A stretch of DNA of 64,000 nucleotides from Deltaproteobacteria bacterium (GTDB taxonomy: Bacteria > Desulfobacterota > Binatia > UBA9968 > JAJDTQ01): the NCBI GenBank assembly GCA_026712905.1, contig JAPOPM010000188.1, positions 1 to 64,000 of the forward strand. The letters are read 5' to 3'. The translations under genes and the position numbers were made by a program. Shown one piece after another: positions 36,785-45,704 of this stretch (positions are counted from its first letter, which is position 1; every line of letters starts with the position of its first letter). A model generated the notes under the pieces. The model was not told the origin of the DNA and searched no databases. It saw only the letters and a list, made by a program, of their open reading frames with translations.

Positions 36785-37705
36785 TCACCCCTCCCACAAA
36801 GCGCTGAACCGGACCGCCGCCACCTGCTCGTAGGGTACCGGCCCCGGCAGGTGGCCGACGGACTGGGCGAACGCGTTCAGCTTCGTGACCGCCTCCTCGG
36901 AAATGGCGGGCTCGTAGAACGGCACGTCCCGCTCCACGATGCCGGTGATGAGCTCGGCCGCGTCCTTCGGGAAGAGCCGCTCCCCCACCAGCGCGGCCTT
37001 GGAGGGATCCGCGCGCAGCGCCTTCTGCGCCTTGACGATGGCCCGCACCGCGGCCGCGGCCTGTTCCGGCTCCCGTTCGATGAAGGCGTCGGTCGTTCCC
37101 ACCCCTGCGAAGGTGCAGTAGCGGACTTCCGCGGGGTCGTCGCCCCGCCGCACGTCCACGTGGACCTTGCCGACCCCGAGCGAAACCGCTGTGGCGCTGC
37201 CCATGGCGTTGGACCAGAAGCCGTCGATTTGCCCGGACTCCAGCCCGCGCGCGGCGTAGACGCCAAATGAAACGTCCCGGCCCTCGGAGCCCGGCAGATG
37301 CACGATGCTCACGTCACGTTCGGGATCCAGGCCCCCGGCGGCCAGCAGCGTCTTGAACACCAGGTCCGGCCCTTCCGCCGCGGTCAGGCGCAAGCCCTTC
37401 AGCCCGCCGATGTCCCCCCGCTCCGCCGCGAGGTCCGCGCGCACCGTCAGGAGCCAGGGCGTCCCCTGAGACAGCGCCACCAACAACTTGGCCCCCCTCC
37501 AGCCGGGAAACTCCCGCAACAGGTCGTGCACCGACCCCGCGATCATGGCGTCCGCGTGCCCCTCCCGGAGCGCGCGCGTGGCGCCGATCTGCGAGACCAG
37601 CTCGATCTCCACGTCCGCGCCCTCTTCTTGGTAGAAACCCAGCTCCTGGGCGGCCAGGGCCGGAAAACAGGTGTTGCTGACAAGGTCTACGGCTGCGATG
37701 CGCAT
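36785..37705 (-). CDS. NMT1-like ABC substrate-binding-type protein lacking a signal peptide
   Basis: 306 residues. MRIAAVDLVSNTCFPALAAQ, then ELGFYQEEGADVEIELVSQI, and GLESGQIDGFWSNAMGSATA follow the NMT1/SsuA pattern. No export signal precedes the domain, and no permease or ATPase gene lies beside it, so a cytoplasmic or enzyme-like role is possible. Start at 37705; 11 upstream codons (MTCNRPWRTTD) were rejected. Convergent with the bicupin gene. Confidence 0.78.
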   Translation of the reverse strand: MRIAAVDLVSNTCFPALAAQELGFYQEEGADVEIELVSQIGATRALREGHADAMIAGSVHDLLREFPGWRGAKLLVALSQGTPWLLTVRADLAAERGDIGGLKGLRLTAAEGPDLVFKTLLAAGGLDPERDVSIVHLPGSEGRDVSFGVYAARGLESGQIDGFWSNAMGSATAVSLGVGKVHVDVRRGDDPAEVRYCTFAGVGTTDAFIEREPEQAAAAVRAIVKAQKALRADPSKAALVGERLFPKDAAELITGIVERDVPFYEPAISEEAVTKLNAFAQSVGHLPGPVPYEQVAAVRFSALWEG

Positions 37706-37881
37706 ATCAGTCGTTCTCCAGGGCCTGTTGCAAGTCATCCGTGCCTGCGAAGCTCACTCCGTTATAGATCACCGTCCTGGCAAACCGCCAGCTTGAAAGA
37801 CACCACGGCTCTTGATCCGAGCCCCGCATGTGCTTAGCTTAGGCTTCCCTTCGACCGCAGCGACGCCTTGGAGGATACCTG

Positions 37882-39327
37882 ATGACGGAACAGGACTTGA
37901 CCGAGCTGACCCTGGCGGATGCATCCGCGAAGATCAGGAGCGGGGTCTTATCCCCGATAGAGCTTGCTGAGCTTGTGCTCGCTCGGATCGAGCGTTTGAA
38001 CCCGGAACTGGTCGCATACGTCACGGTATCCCGGGACGAGGCGCTGGCGGACGCGCGGGCGGCGGAGACGGAGATACGCGAAGGCAAGTATCGTGGGCCG
38101 CTGCACGGCATTCCCTTGTCCATCAAGGACAACATCGCGACACGTGGCATCCGCACGACAGCGGGGTCCAAGGTGCTGGAGGACTGCGTTCCGGATTACG
38201 ACGCCACTGTGGTGGCGCGGTTGAGGGACGCGGGCGCGGTGATCCTGGGCAAGACCAACATGCACGAGTGGGCCAACGGCGGCACCACCATCAATCCGTT
38301 CTACGGCACCACCCGTAACCCCTGGGATACGGAGCGGATCGCCGGGGGCTCCAGCGGCGGGTCGGCGGCGGGAGTGGCCGCGAGCCTGGGCCTCGGCTCT
38401 TTGGGCACGGACAACGGCGGCTCGGTGCGGAACCCGGCATCGCTGTGCGGCATCGTGGGGTTGAAACCCACCTATGGCCGCGTCAGCCGCTTCGGGCACG
38501 TGCCCGGCGACGGCGGCTTCAGTACCAACCACGTGGGCGTGTTCAGCAAGACGGTGCGGGACTGCGCCCTGATCCTGCGGGCCATCGCGGGAATAGACCC
38601 GAAGGACCCCAACAGCGCGGACGAGCCGGTGCCGGACTACGAGGACGGCCTCGACGCCGGTATCAAGGGCCTCCGCGTGGGAGTCGTCAAGGACTACTTC
38701 GACCGCTACACGACGCGGTCGGTGCGGGAAGCCTTCGTGGAGGCCCAGCGGCAACTGGAATCCCTCGGTGCCACGCTGGTGGAGGTGGAGGTGCCGCACA
38801 TCGACACGACGAGGTTCGTGTGGCCGTGCATCACGCGGCCGGAGAACGTCGTGGAGAACCTGCCTTACCTGACGGCGCGGCCGCGGGACTACAGTCCGCG
38901 CCTGCTGCTTCAGAACGTCGGCGCCATGCTGATTCCCGCTGAAGCCTACGTGACCGCGCAACGCATCCGCCGGATGTTGTGCCGGGAGTTCGACGAAGCC
39001 TTCGAGCAGGTGGACCTCATCGCCGCGCCCACGGCGGCGGTGCCAGCACCCACCATCGAGGAATCCAAGCGGGCGGTGATGGAAGTGGACGGAGAGAAGA
39101 TCAGCCTCGAAGGCACGGGCGTGAACTTCCGCTCGCTCTTTACCACGCCCTTCAACCTTACCGGCCTGCCGGCCCTGAGCGTCAACTGCGGGTTCACGGA
39201 CGGCGGCCTGCCCATCGGGCTCCAGGTCGTGGGGCCGCGTTTCCGCGAAGAACGGGTGCTGCGGGCCGCCCACGCCTACGAGCAGGCGGCCGGCTGGCAC
39301 CGGCGCAAGCCGACGGTTGGCGGGTGA
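37882..39327 (+). CDS. Amidase (amidase-signature family)
   Basis: 481 residues. Ser-cisSer-Lys triad seen: K82 in GIPLSIKDN, cis-Ser at S157/S158 in AGGSSGGSAAG and nucleophile S181 in TDNGGSVRNPAS. Hydrolyses amides; GatA-like in size, but no gatB/gatC genes are present, so a catabolic amidase is likely. GGAGG lies 6 bases before the ATG. Beside hydantoinase and dienelactone hydrolase genes. Confidence 0.93.
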   Translation: MTEQDLTELTLADASAKIRSGVLSPIELAELVLARIERLNPELVAYVTVSRDEALADARAAETEIREGKYRGPLHGIPLSIKDNIATRGIRTTAGSKVLEDCVPDYDATVVARLRDAGAVILGKTNMHEWANGGTTINPFYGTTRNPWDTERIAGGSSGGSAAGVAASLGLGSLGTDNGGSVRNPASLCGIVGLKPTYGRVSRFGHVPGDGGFSTNHVGVFSKTVRDCALILRAIAGIDPKDPNSADEPVPDYEDGLDAGIKGLRVGVVKDYFDRYTTRSVREAFVEAQRQLESLGATLVEVEVPHIDTTRFVWPCITRPENVVENLPYLTARPRDYSPRLLLQNVGAMLIPAEAYVTAQRIRRMLCREFDEAFEQVDLIAAPTAAVPAPTIEESKRAVMEVDGEKISLEGTGVNFRSLFTTPFNLTGLPALSVNCGFTDGGLPIGLQVVGPRFREERVLRAAHAYEQAAGWHRRKPTVGG

Positions 39328-39333
39328 TCCGCC

Positions 39334-40074
39334 TCAGGCCACCGAACGCACGGCGGCGGCCGCGGGTGCGGCTCCCAGCACACGGTCGAGAAAGTTCACG
39401 GTCAGCGGCCAGGTGAGCTTGGCCAGGGCCGGGGCGTAGGCGTCGCCGTCGGCCAGGGCGAAGCCGTGGCCCGCCTCGGGAAAGAAATGCCACTCGACCT
39501 CAGGGGTGCCCTCCAGGAAGCACGCGCGCAACTTCTCCTGCACCGGCACGGGCGCGACCCGGTCGTGGCCGCCGAAGAACGTCAACGACGGGCAGTGGAT
39601 CTCCCGAGCGGCCTCGTTGGGATGGCGCGGCCTGAGCTTGCTGGGACCCTCCTCCCGCACCGAGGGATAGTAACCCACGAACGCGGCGGCCTGGGGCGTG
39701 GCGGCGGCGAAGTGGATACCGATGCGCCCGCCCATGCACAGGCCCATGACGGCCACGTGCTTGTCGTCCACGTCGTCACGCCCGCAGAGGTAGCGCCAGC
39801 CCTGGCCGATGACCTCGACGAAGCGCCCGTCCGTGGTCTGCTTCTGCACGTCGTGGAAATCGGAGAAGCCCAGGATGTCGTAGAGCGCGGGCACCATGGC
39901 GGTGTAGCCGGCCTCGGCGAACTCGCAGGCCATGTGCTTGATATGGCCGGTGACGCCGTAGTGGTGATGGACGATGAGAAGCGCCGGGCCAGGCGCCGAC
40001 CGCTCCGGCGTGGCGATGAAGCCGGGTACGCCGTCCTGCTCCTGCGTGAGCGCGCGCGTGATGATCTTCGACAT
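39334..40074 (-). CDS. Dienelactone hydrolase family protein
   Basis: 246 residues, alpha/beta hydrolase. Cysteine nucleophile C113 in GLCMGGRIG, D171 in FFGGHDRVAP and H203 in EAGHGFAL make the dienelactone-hydrolase triad. The family opens lactones from chlorocatechol or related ring cleavage. Converges on the amidase gene with 6 bp between stops. May act with the neighbouring hydantoinase genes in degrading a cyclic compound. Confidence 0.9.
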   Translation of the reverse strand: MSKIITRALTQEQDGVPGFIATPERSAPGPALLIVHHHYGVTGHIKHMACEFAEAGYTAMVPALYDILGFSDFHDVQKQTTDGRFVEVIGQGWRYLCGRDDVDDKHVAVMGLCMGGRIGIHFAAATPQAAAFVGYYPSVREEGPSKLRPRHPNEAAREIHCPSLTFFGGHDRVAPVPVQEKLRACFLEGTPEVEWHFFPEAGHGFALADGDAYAPALAKLTWPLTVNFLDRVLGAAPAAAAVRSVA

Positions 40075-40168
40075 GATCCCCTCCTGCTAACCCTTCCTTC
40101 ACGTCTTCTTGATGCGGCCGTTCGTGCGCGACCATTATGCCTCTTTACCGGGTATGCCGGTCAAGCGA

Positions 40169-41932
40169 TCAAGAGCCCAGGGCTTCGCGCGCCGAGCGGC
40201 GCCCTTCCCGCAACCTTCGGGTCGCCTCCAGATCCGCGACTCCCGTAACCGCGTCCACCACCACACCGTACTGCAAACGTGCGTTCGCGGGTGACAGCAG
40301 CCCGTCGGCCACGTCGTCCAGAACGGCCTCCACGGGTCGCTCGTAGGGGTCGCCGTAGCCTCCACCGCCGGCGGAACGGATTTCGGCGACGTCGCCGGCG
40401 TGCGGGTGGTGCATGGCGGCCCGGTGGAACTCCACCTCCCGGCCATCCTGTCCCCGCACGCACACTGTCCCGGCCGCCGCGGTGCCGCCGCCGTCCAGCC
40501 CGAACGGCGCCGTCTCCTCGGCGCCGCTACCGATCTGCACGGACAGCGCGGTGCCCTCTTCGTTGAAGCGCAGGGCGAACAGCGCGCCGTACCCGCCTCG
40601 CCACTTGCCCGCGCCGGCGCTGTCCGGGCGGTACTCGTACTGGAGGATGCGGTGCGGGAAGGTCAGCTCGTAGAGCTCCGGGTCCGGTACCCGGCTGCCG
40701 CCCATGGACGACACCGGACTGATGTGGCTCCAACCGTCGAAGCCGTGGGTGGCGCCCCCGCCGCCCTTGGCGAAATGGAGGATGAAGGCCCCGGGCCGGC
40801 CGGTGCGGCGGTTGAGGGCGGTACCCGCGCCGGCGTTGGTGCGCGCCCAGGCGGCCTGCGCCCGCTCCGGCATGGCCTCGGACAGGGCCATCCACACCGC
40901 CTCCACGATGGTGGCACAGGTGGCCACGGTGCACTGGGTGGTGGGGGCGCCCTCGCGCGGATTCACCAGCGTCCCCTCCGGCGCCGTCACCGACACCGGG
41001 CGCATGGCGCCCTCGTTTACGCCCACGTCCGGCGCGATGGTGGAGAAGAGCCCGATGTAGCAGGACGATACGGTATTGGCGTAGGAGCTGTTGTAATAGA
41101 CCGGGATCTGGGGGTCGGAGCCGGTGAAGTCCACGTGCAGCCGCTCGCCTTCCACGTCTACCCGGAGCCGTATCGCCGGACGCCGAGCGGCGCCGCCGTC
41201 CTCCAGCACGTGGTCAAGCTGTCGCGACGCGTGGTAGACGCCGTCGGGCACCGCGGCGATGCGCTCCCGCATCTGCGCCTCACTCCGGTCCAGCACCTCG
41301 TCGATGGCGCGGTCCACGCTGTCGCGGCCGTACCGTTCGAGCATCTGTTGGAGCGCCCGCTCCCCCACGTTGCACGCACCCACCTGGCACTGGAGGTCGC
41401 CCTCTACCAGGGCGCGCAGGCGCACGTTCAGCAGGATGATCTCCCACACGTCCCGGTTGTACACGCCGCCCCGGTAGAGCCTCGCCGGCGGTATCCGCAG
41501 CCCTTCCTCCCACGCGGTGGCGGCGTGGGGGTTGCGGCCGGCCGCGCCGCCACCGCCGATGTCCGCGTGGTGGCCCCGGCTGAGCACCCAGAACCGGAGC
41601 CGCCCCTGGAAGAACACCGGCTTCAGCACCGAGATGTCCGGCGCGTGGTTGTTGCCGTGGTAGGGATCGTTGAGGATCATCACGTCGCCGGGTTCCACGT
41701 CGTCGCCGAAGTGGTCGCTGACCGCCTTCACCGCGAAGGGGCTCGCTCCCATGAGCACGGGGATGTACGCGGTCTGCGCCACCAGCCTGAGTTGCCGGTC
41801 GAACACCGCGGTGACGAAATCCTTGTTCTCGGCGAAGATGGGCGAGCGCGAGCTGCGCAGCATGCCCGCGCCCATCTCGCGGGTCACGCCCTCGAGACGG
41901 TTGGTGATGACGGTGAGGAGGATGGGGTCCAT
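40169..41932 (-). CDS. hyuB: Hydantoinase B / oxoprolinase-type subunit
   Basis: 587 residues. Family sequences: MDPILLTVITNRLEGVTREM, FVTAVFDRQLRLVAQTAYIP, DVMILNDPYHGNNHAPDISV and RSAGGGGYGDPYERPVEAVL near the C-terminus. It partners HyuA in ATP-dependent opening of hydantoin, 5-oxoproline or related rings. It starts 15 bp after the hyuA stop. Confidence 0.92.
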   Translation of the reverse strand: MDPILLTVITNRLEGVTREMGAGMLRSSRSPIFAENKDFVTAVFDRQLRLVAQTAYIPVLMGASPFAVKAVSDHFGDDVEPGDVMILNDPYHGNNHAPDISVLKPVFFQGRLRFWVLSRGHHADIGGGGAAGRNPHAATAWEEGLRIPPARLYRGGVYNRDVWEIILLNVRLRALVEGDLQCQVGACNVGERALQQMLERYGRDSVDRAIDEVLDRSEAQMRERIAAVPDGVYHASRQLDHVLEDGGAARRPAIRLRVDVEGERLHVDFTGSDPQIPVYYNSSYANTVSSCYIGLFSTIAPDVGVNEGAMRPVSVTAPEGTLVNPREGAPTTQCTVATCATIVEAVWMALSEAMPERAQAAWARTNAGAGTALNRRTGRPGAFILHFAKGGGGATHGFDGWSHISPVSSMGGSRVPDPELYELTFPHRILQYEYRPDSAGAGKWRGGYGALFALRFNEEGTALSVQIGSGAEETAPFGLDGGGTAAAGTVCVRGQDGREVEFHRAAMHHPHAGDVAEIRSAGGGGYGDPYERPVEAVLDDVADGLLSPANARLQYGVVVDAVTGVADLEATRRLREGRRSAREALGS

Positions 41933-41947
41933 GGTTCCGCGGTGGGT

Positions 41948-44065
41948 TCACTGGGCGCTTGCGTCACGCCGGCACCGTTCCAGGCTCTCCTCCAGGCTGT
42001 GCGTGCTCGGGTGCACGAGATAGTTGCCGTAGACGTCGCAGGTGAGCTGGAACCCGGGCGGCAGCACCACCGTCGTGGTCTCCTGCTCGACGATGGCGGG
42101 GCCGCGCACGTTCGCGCCGGCAGCGAGCCGGTGCCCATCGTGGACCGGCACCTCGCGGAATCCGTCGTCGAAGAACGCGTTCCTGCGACCGGTCAAGGAA
42201 GCACGGCCGCCGGCGCTCCGGGCAGGCGTCGGCTCCGAGTCGGCAAGCCCCCTTCCCACCACCCGCAGGTTCACGATCTCGGCCGCCGCCTCGGGCATGC
42301 CGTAGCCGTTGAGCGACTCGTGAATCCGGTGAAAATCCCGCGCCAGATCGGCCACGGCGTCCTCCGTCAGCGCGGTTCCCGCCACGGGAACCTCCACCTC
42401 GCTGAACTGTCCCACGTAGCGCACGTCCGCGGCGCAGCATAGCGCGATTCGATCCCGCGGCACACCCTCGGCGAGCAGCGCTTCCTCGGCCGCGCGGCGC
42501 AGATCCCGGTAGTGCGCCTCCACCGCGTGCCGGTCGAGCCGCTCCAGCGACATGACGCAGCTCTTCACGAAATCGTGGCGCAGGTCCGACAGAAGCTGGC
42601 CGGCGGCGCACATCACCGATGCCTCCCGCGGCACCATGATCAGGCCGATGTCCAGCTCCCGGGCGATGGCGCACGCGTGGATGGGACCGGCTCCCCCCGC
42701 GGCCACCAGCACGAACCGGCGCGGGTCGTGGCCGCGCCGCACCGACACCTCGCGGATGGCGTCCACCATGTTGGCGTTGACCACCTGATGGGCGCCGTAG
42801 GCGGCGCGCACGACGTCCATGCCCAAGGGCTCGGCCACCTGCCGGCGAAACGCTTCCCGGGCACCGTCCTCGTCGAGGCGGAGACGCCCGCCCCAGAACC
42901 GTTCGGCTCCCAGGTAACCGATCAAGAGATCCGCGTCGGTCACCGTGGGCCGGGTACCGCCCCGGCCGTAGCACACAGGACCTGGAGTGGCGCCCGCGCT
43001 CTCGGGCCCCACGCGCAGCAGGCCGCGGCCGTCCACGGTCACGATGCTGCCGCCGCCGGCGCCGATGGTGTGCACCGCCACCATGGGCAGGGCGATGCGG
43101 TGCCCGGCGATCTCCATCTCCTTGGTCACCTCCACCTCGCCCCGATTGACCAGGCAGACGTCGAAGCTCGTGCCGCCCATGTCCGTGGTGATGGCGTCGG
43201 CCATGCCGTGGAGGCCAGCGTACCAAAGGCCCGCCACCGGCCCGGCGGCGGGCCCCGACAGAATGCTCCGCACCCCGAAGCGGGCGGCCGGTTCCAGGCC
43301 CATGACCCCGCCGCTCGACTGCATGACCAGCAACCGGCCGCGGAACCCGTTCTCCGCCAGCCCCCGTTCGAGGGAATCGAGGTGGGCCGCCAGCACCGGG
43401 GTCACGTAGGCGTTGACCGCGGTGGTGCTGAGGCGCTCGTAGAGCCGGACCTCCGGCAGCACCTCGCTGGAGAGCGAGACGTGCACTTCCGGCAGAGTCT
43501 CCCGGAGCCGCACGCCCACCGCGCGTTCGTGCGCATCGTTGGCAAAGGAGAACAGGAACCCCACGGCGACGCTCTCCACCCCGGCCTGCCGGACCACCGC
43601 CACGGCCCGCTCGACCGACTCCTCGCCCACCGCCTCCAACACCGCGCCGTCGCCGTCCACGCGCTCGGCGATGGGATGAATCCGCTGCCTGGGAATGAGC
43701 GGATCGGGCGGCGCCTGCTTGGGGTCGTACAGGTCCGAGCGCACCCCGCGCCGCATGTTGAGCACGTCCCGGAAGCCGGCGGTGGTCAGCAGCGCGGTGC
43801 GCGCGCCGCCGCGCGTCAGCAGTGCATTGGTGGCGATGGTGCTGCCGTGGATGATCCTGTCGGTGTGCTCCAGGAATTCCCGCAAGGACAGGCCCAGTTC
43901 CTCGGCCACGAGTTCGAGGCCGGCGAGCAGCGCGCCCGCGCGGTCGTTGGGATCGGACAGGGTCTTGCGGAGGACGCGGCGGCCGTTGCCGGACACCAGC
44001 AGATCGACGAAGGTGCCGCCGACATCCACGCCGACCATGTATCCACCCGGACGTTTTTCCATCAT
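41948..44065 (-). CDS. hyuA: Hydantoinase A / oxoprolinase-type subunit
   Basis: 705 residues. ASKHA-type N-terminus YMVGVDVGGTFVDLLVSGNG, IIHGSTIATNALLTRGGART, a second phosphate motif TDMGGTSFDVCLVNRGEVEV, and the GGAGPIHACAIAREL pattern. Binds ATP and works with HyuB. ATGs at 44065 and 44062 are both possible; an upstream open frame of 12 codons was rejected. First gene of hyuAB, with a purine-rich gap and an IS21-like end upstream. Confidence 0.92.
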   Translation of the reverse strand: MMEKRPGGYMVGVDVGGTFVDLLVSGNGRRVLRKTLSDPNDRAGALLAGLELVAEELGLSLREFLEHTDRIIHGSTIATNALLTRGGARTALLTTAGFRDVLNMRRGVRSDLYDPKQAPPDPLIPRQRIHPIAERVDGDGAVLEAVGEESVERAVAVVRQAGVESVAVGFLFSFANDAHERAVGVRLRETLPEVHVSLSSEVLPEVRLYERLSTTAVNAYVTPVLAAHLDSLERGLAENGFRGRLLVMQSSGGVMGLEPAARFGVRSILSGPAAGPVAGLWYAGLHGMADAITTDMGGTSFDVCLVNRGEVEVTKEMEIAGHRIALPMVAVHTIGAGGGSIVTVDGRGLLRVGPESAGATPGPVCYGRGGTRPTVTDADLLIGYLGAERFWGGRLRLDEDGAREAFRRQVAEPLGMDVVRAAYGAHQVVNANMVDAIREVSVRRGHDPRRFVLVAAGGAGPIHACAIARELDIGLIMVPREASVMCAAGQLLSDLRHDFVKSCVMSLERLDRHAVEAHYRDLRRAAEEALLAEGVPRDRIALCCAADVRYVGQFSEVEVPVAGTALTEDAVADLARDFHRIHESLNGYGMPEAAAEIVNLRVVGRGLADSEPTPARSAGGRASLTGRRNAFFDDGFREVPVHDGHRLAAGANVRGPAIVEQETTTVVLPPGFQLTCDVYGNYLVHPSTHSLEESLERCRRDASAQ

Positions 44066-44098
44066 AAGACCCTGGAGTCTGCGCCGTAGAACAGGCAG

Positions 44099-44153
44099 CA
44101 AGGGAGAGCGTAGAGAGTATAGAGAGAGTGGGGAGAAGACAAGGAGAGAGACC
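44099..44153. other. Purine-rich tract before hyuA
   Basis: About 50 bases are almost all A and G on the plus strand (for example AAGGGAGAGCGTAGAGAGTA and GGGGAGAAGACAAGGAGAGA), so the hyuA leader is nearly all pyrimidine. It lies between hyuA and the IS21-like end. Its function is unknown. Confidence 0.5.
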
Positions 44154-44214
44154 TACGATCGGCAGTCCGAAGAGTCGACTATGGCGGCCTGACTCACACC
44201 GATTCCCTCCTCAA

Positions 44215-44268
44215 TAGTGGGACATTTTCGATTGCCACAAACGGGACATTTTCGGCTGCCATTGACAC
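44215..44268 (+). mobile_element. Solo IS21-family-like terminal region
   Basis: GGGACATTTTCG occurs twice, at 44219-44230 and 44243-44254, each followed by a TGCCA segment (TTGCCACAAAC, CTGCCATTGACAC). This spaced double repeat ending in TTGACA is the form of IS21-family ends as I recall them. No istA/istB genes follow; the barrel gene starts 44 bp later. The outward TTGACA (44262-44267) could serve as a -35 for that gene, but no good -10 is seen. Confidence 0.55.
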
Positions 44269-44311
44269 TGTATTTCGAATTCGCGCAAAACATTGGAAGG
44301 GGGATACGCCG

Positions 44312-45661
44312 TTGACATTGACAAAGACTCTTGACCACATTTCACGTTTCTCAACACTTGTGTTGGTTCTCGGTTTCGGCGTCCCGTTTGCCGAGGCCGA
44401 GGAATCGACCGTGTGGCAAGCGTTCGATCGTCCCGGTGTTTCTTTGCTATCAGGACTTCAAGGTTGTGCACCTGCCCTTCGCGACGGCACATCAGAAGGC
44501 TCGCGGTGCTTGGCAGGCTGGTCGGTCAATGATCTCCTCCTCGATGCAATAACCCGTTTGGCAACCGAGAGGGGCCAAGGGATCTTTGGGAAGCATTTCC
44601 GAGTCGTCAACAACCTGAGCTACTCCCCGGTCGGAAGCGGCCTGAGGGGCGGGCTTGACGTGGTGCTGCCCTTTGGGTCGTCGACCTCTCCGGGCACCGC
44701 ACGGCACGAGTCAAGCGCTTTCTTCCTGCAGAATGGCGTGACGCGGTGGGTAGACGACCGTGGATCCAGCCGGAATGACTATCGCGTCGGGGCCGTTCGT
44801 CGCTTCGGCCTGTCCGGCCAGGGTGCCGTGTCCGGTATCCTTGGCGTATCCGCATTCGTCCAACAGAGCCGTGAGTACCAGCATACGCGCATGGTCGCCG
44901 GGGCAGATTACCGCGGCAAGTGGGGACAGGGAACGATCAATATGTTCGTGCCCACGACCGGCTGGCGTCCCACCTATACAGGGCACAAAGAGCGCGCGCT
45001 TGCGGGGGGCGAACTTGCTTTGCAGTTCAACGTCACTACCACGCTGTCCATGAAGACGGCGTTGGCCCGTTGGGCAGACGACGACGGTCTTGGGGGCTGG
45101 TCGACAAAGGGGCGGGTGGCTGTCGAGTGGCGTCCGCATCGCTGGTTCAACATGGGCGCTGCATGGAACGGGGTTGGCACAGATGACGATGCCCATGAGT
45201 TTCGTCTGGCCTTCTCCATGCCCTTGGGAGACATGCGCAAGCCGCCACAGTGGGAGGGCGTCGGCGTTGTCGGTGGCGGTCCGACACCGTCTTCAACCGA
45301 CCCTTGGAGTCCGGTCGAGAATGTTGGCGCAATCCAAGTGGCCACACGTGAAAGCACCGGCGATGATCTCGCCTCGCAGGCGACGGTCCGGTTTCTTCAC
45401 GACAGCGCGATGACCGGCGACCGAGTAGGCCTCGAAGTCCGCCTCCCCGCCGCTACATCCAGCGACCTGAATCTGATCGTAACTCTCGCACCCGGCAAGG
45501 GTCCCAATCCTGCCGTGCCGGGCGTGGACTATGTAGACGAGCCCATCCCGGTCACGATTGCTGCAGGAACCTCCAGCGCCACGGTTACCATCCAACTCCC
45601 ACTGAATGCGGACCTGAACGAAGCCCGGTCTCTCATGGCTACGGTCACCGCGGCATCCTGA
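44312..45661 (+). CDS. Inverse-autotransporter-like (intimin/invasin-type) outer-membrane barrel with Calx-beta-like C-terminus
   Basis: 449 residues, TTG start with GGAAGGGGG 8 bases before it. Signal peptide up to about AEAEE (residue 30). The barrel from about 70 to 300 shows alternating strands: VNNLSYSPVGSGLRGGLDVV, FFLQNGVTRWVDDRGSSRND, FVQQSREYQHTRMVAGADYR, MFVPTTGWRPTYTGHKERAL, EWRPHRWFNMGAAWNGVG, as in inverse-autotransporter beta domains. The end (DYVDEPIPVTIAAGTSSATV) looks like one Calx-beta-like domain. There is no long passenger; the next gene encodes a large repeat lipoprotein, so the two may form a split surface system. Confidence 0.72.
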   Translation: MTLTKTLDHISRFSTLVLVLGFGVPFAEAEESTVWQAFDRPGVSLLSGLQGCAPALRDGTSEGSRCLAGWSVNDLLLDAITRLATERGQGIFGKHFRVVNNLSYSPVGSGLRGGLDVVLPFGSSTSPGTARHESSAFFLQNGVTRWVDDRGSSRNDYRVGAVRRFGLSGQGAVSGILGVSAFVQQSREYQHTRMVAGADYRGKWGQGTINMFVPTTGWRPTYTGHKERALAGGELALQFNVTTTLSMKTALARWADDDGLGGWSTKGRVAVEWRPHRWFNMGAAWNGVGTDDDAHEFRLAFSMPLGDMRKPPQWEGVGVVGGGPTPSSTDPWSPVENVGAIQVATRESTGDDLASQATVRFLHDSAMTGDRVGLEVRLPAATSSDLNLIVTLAPGKGPNPAVPGVDYVDEPIPVTIAAGTSSATVTIQLPLNADLNEARSLMATVTAAS

Positions 45662-45704
45662 CAGGACCGTGCCCTTGGATCGCGAAGCAATGGAACCTGA
45701 GCAA

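Noticed and set aside
44211-44492. 93-residue minus-strand open frame over the IS21-like end
   Set aside because: It reads through the terminal repeats and into the start of the barrel gene on the opposite strand; no domain is seen.
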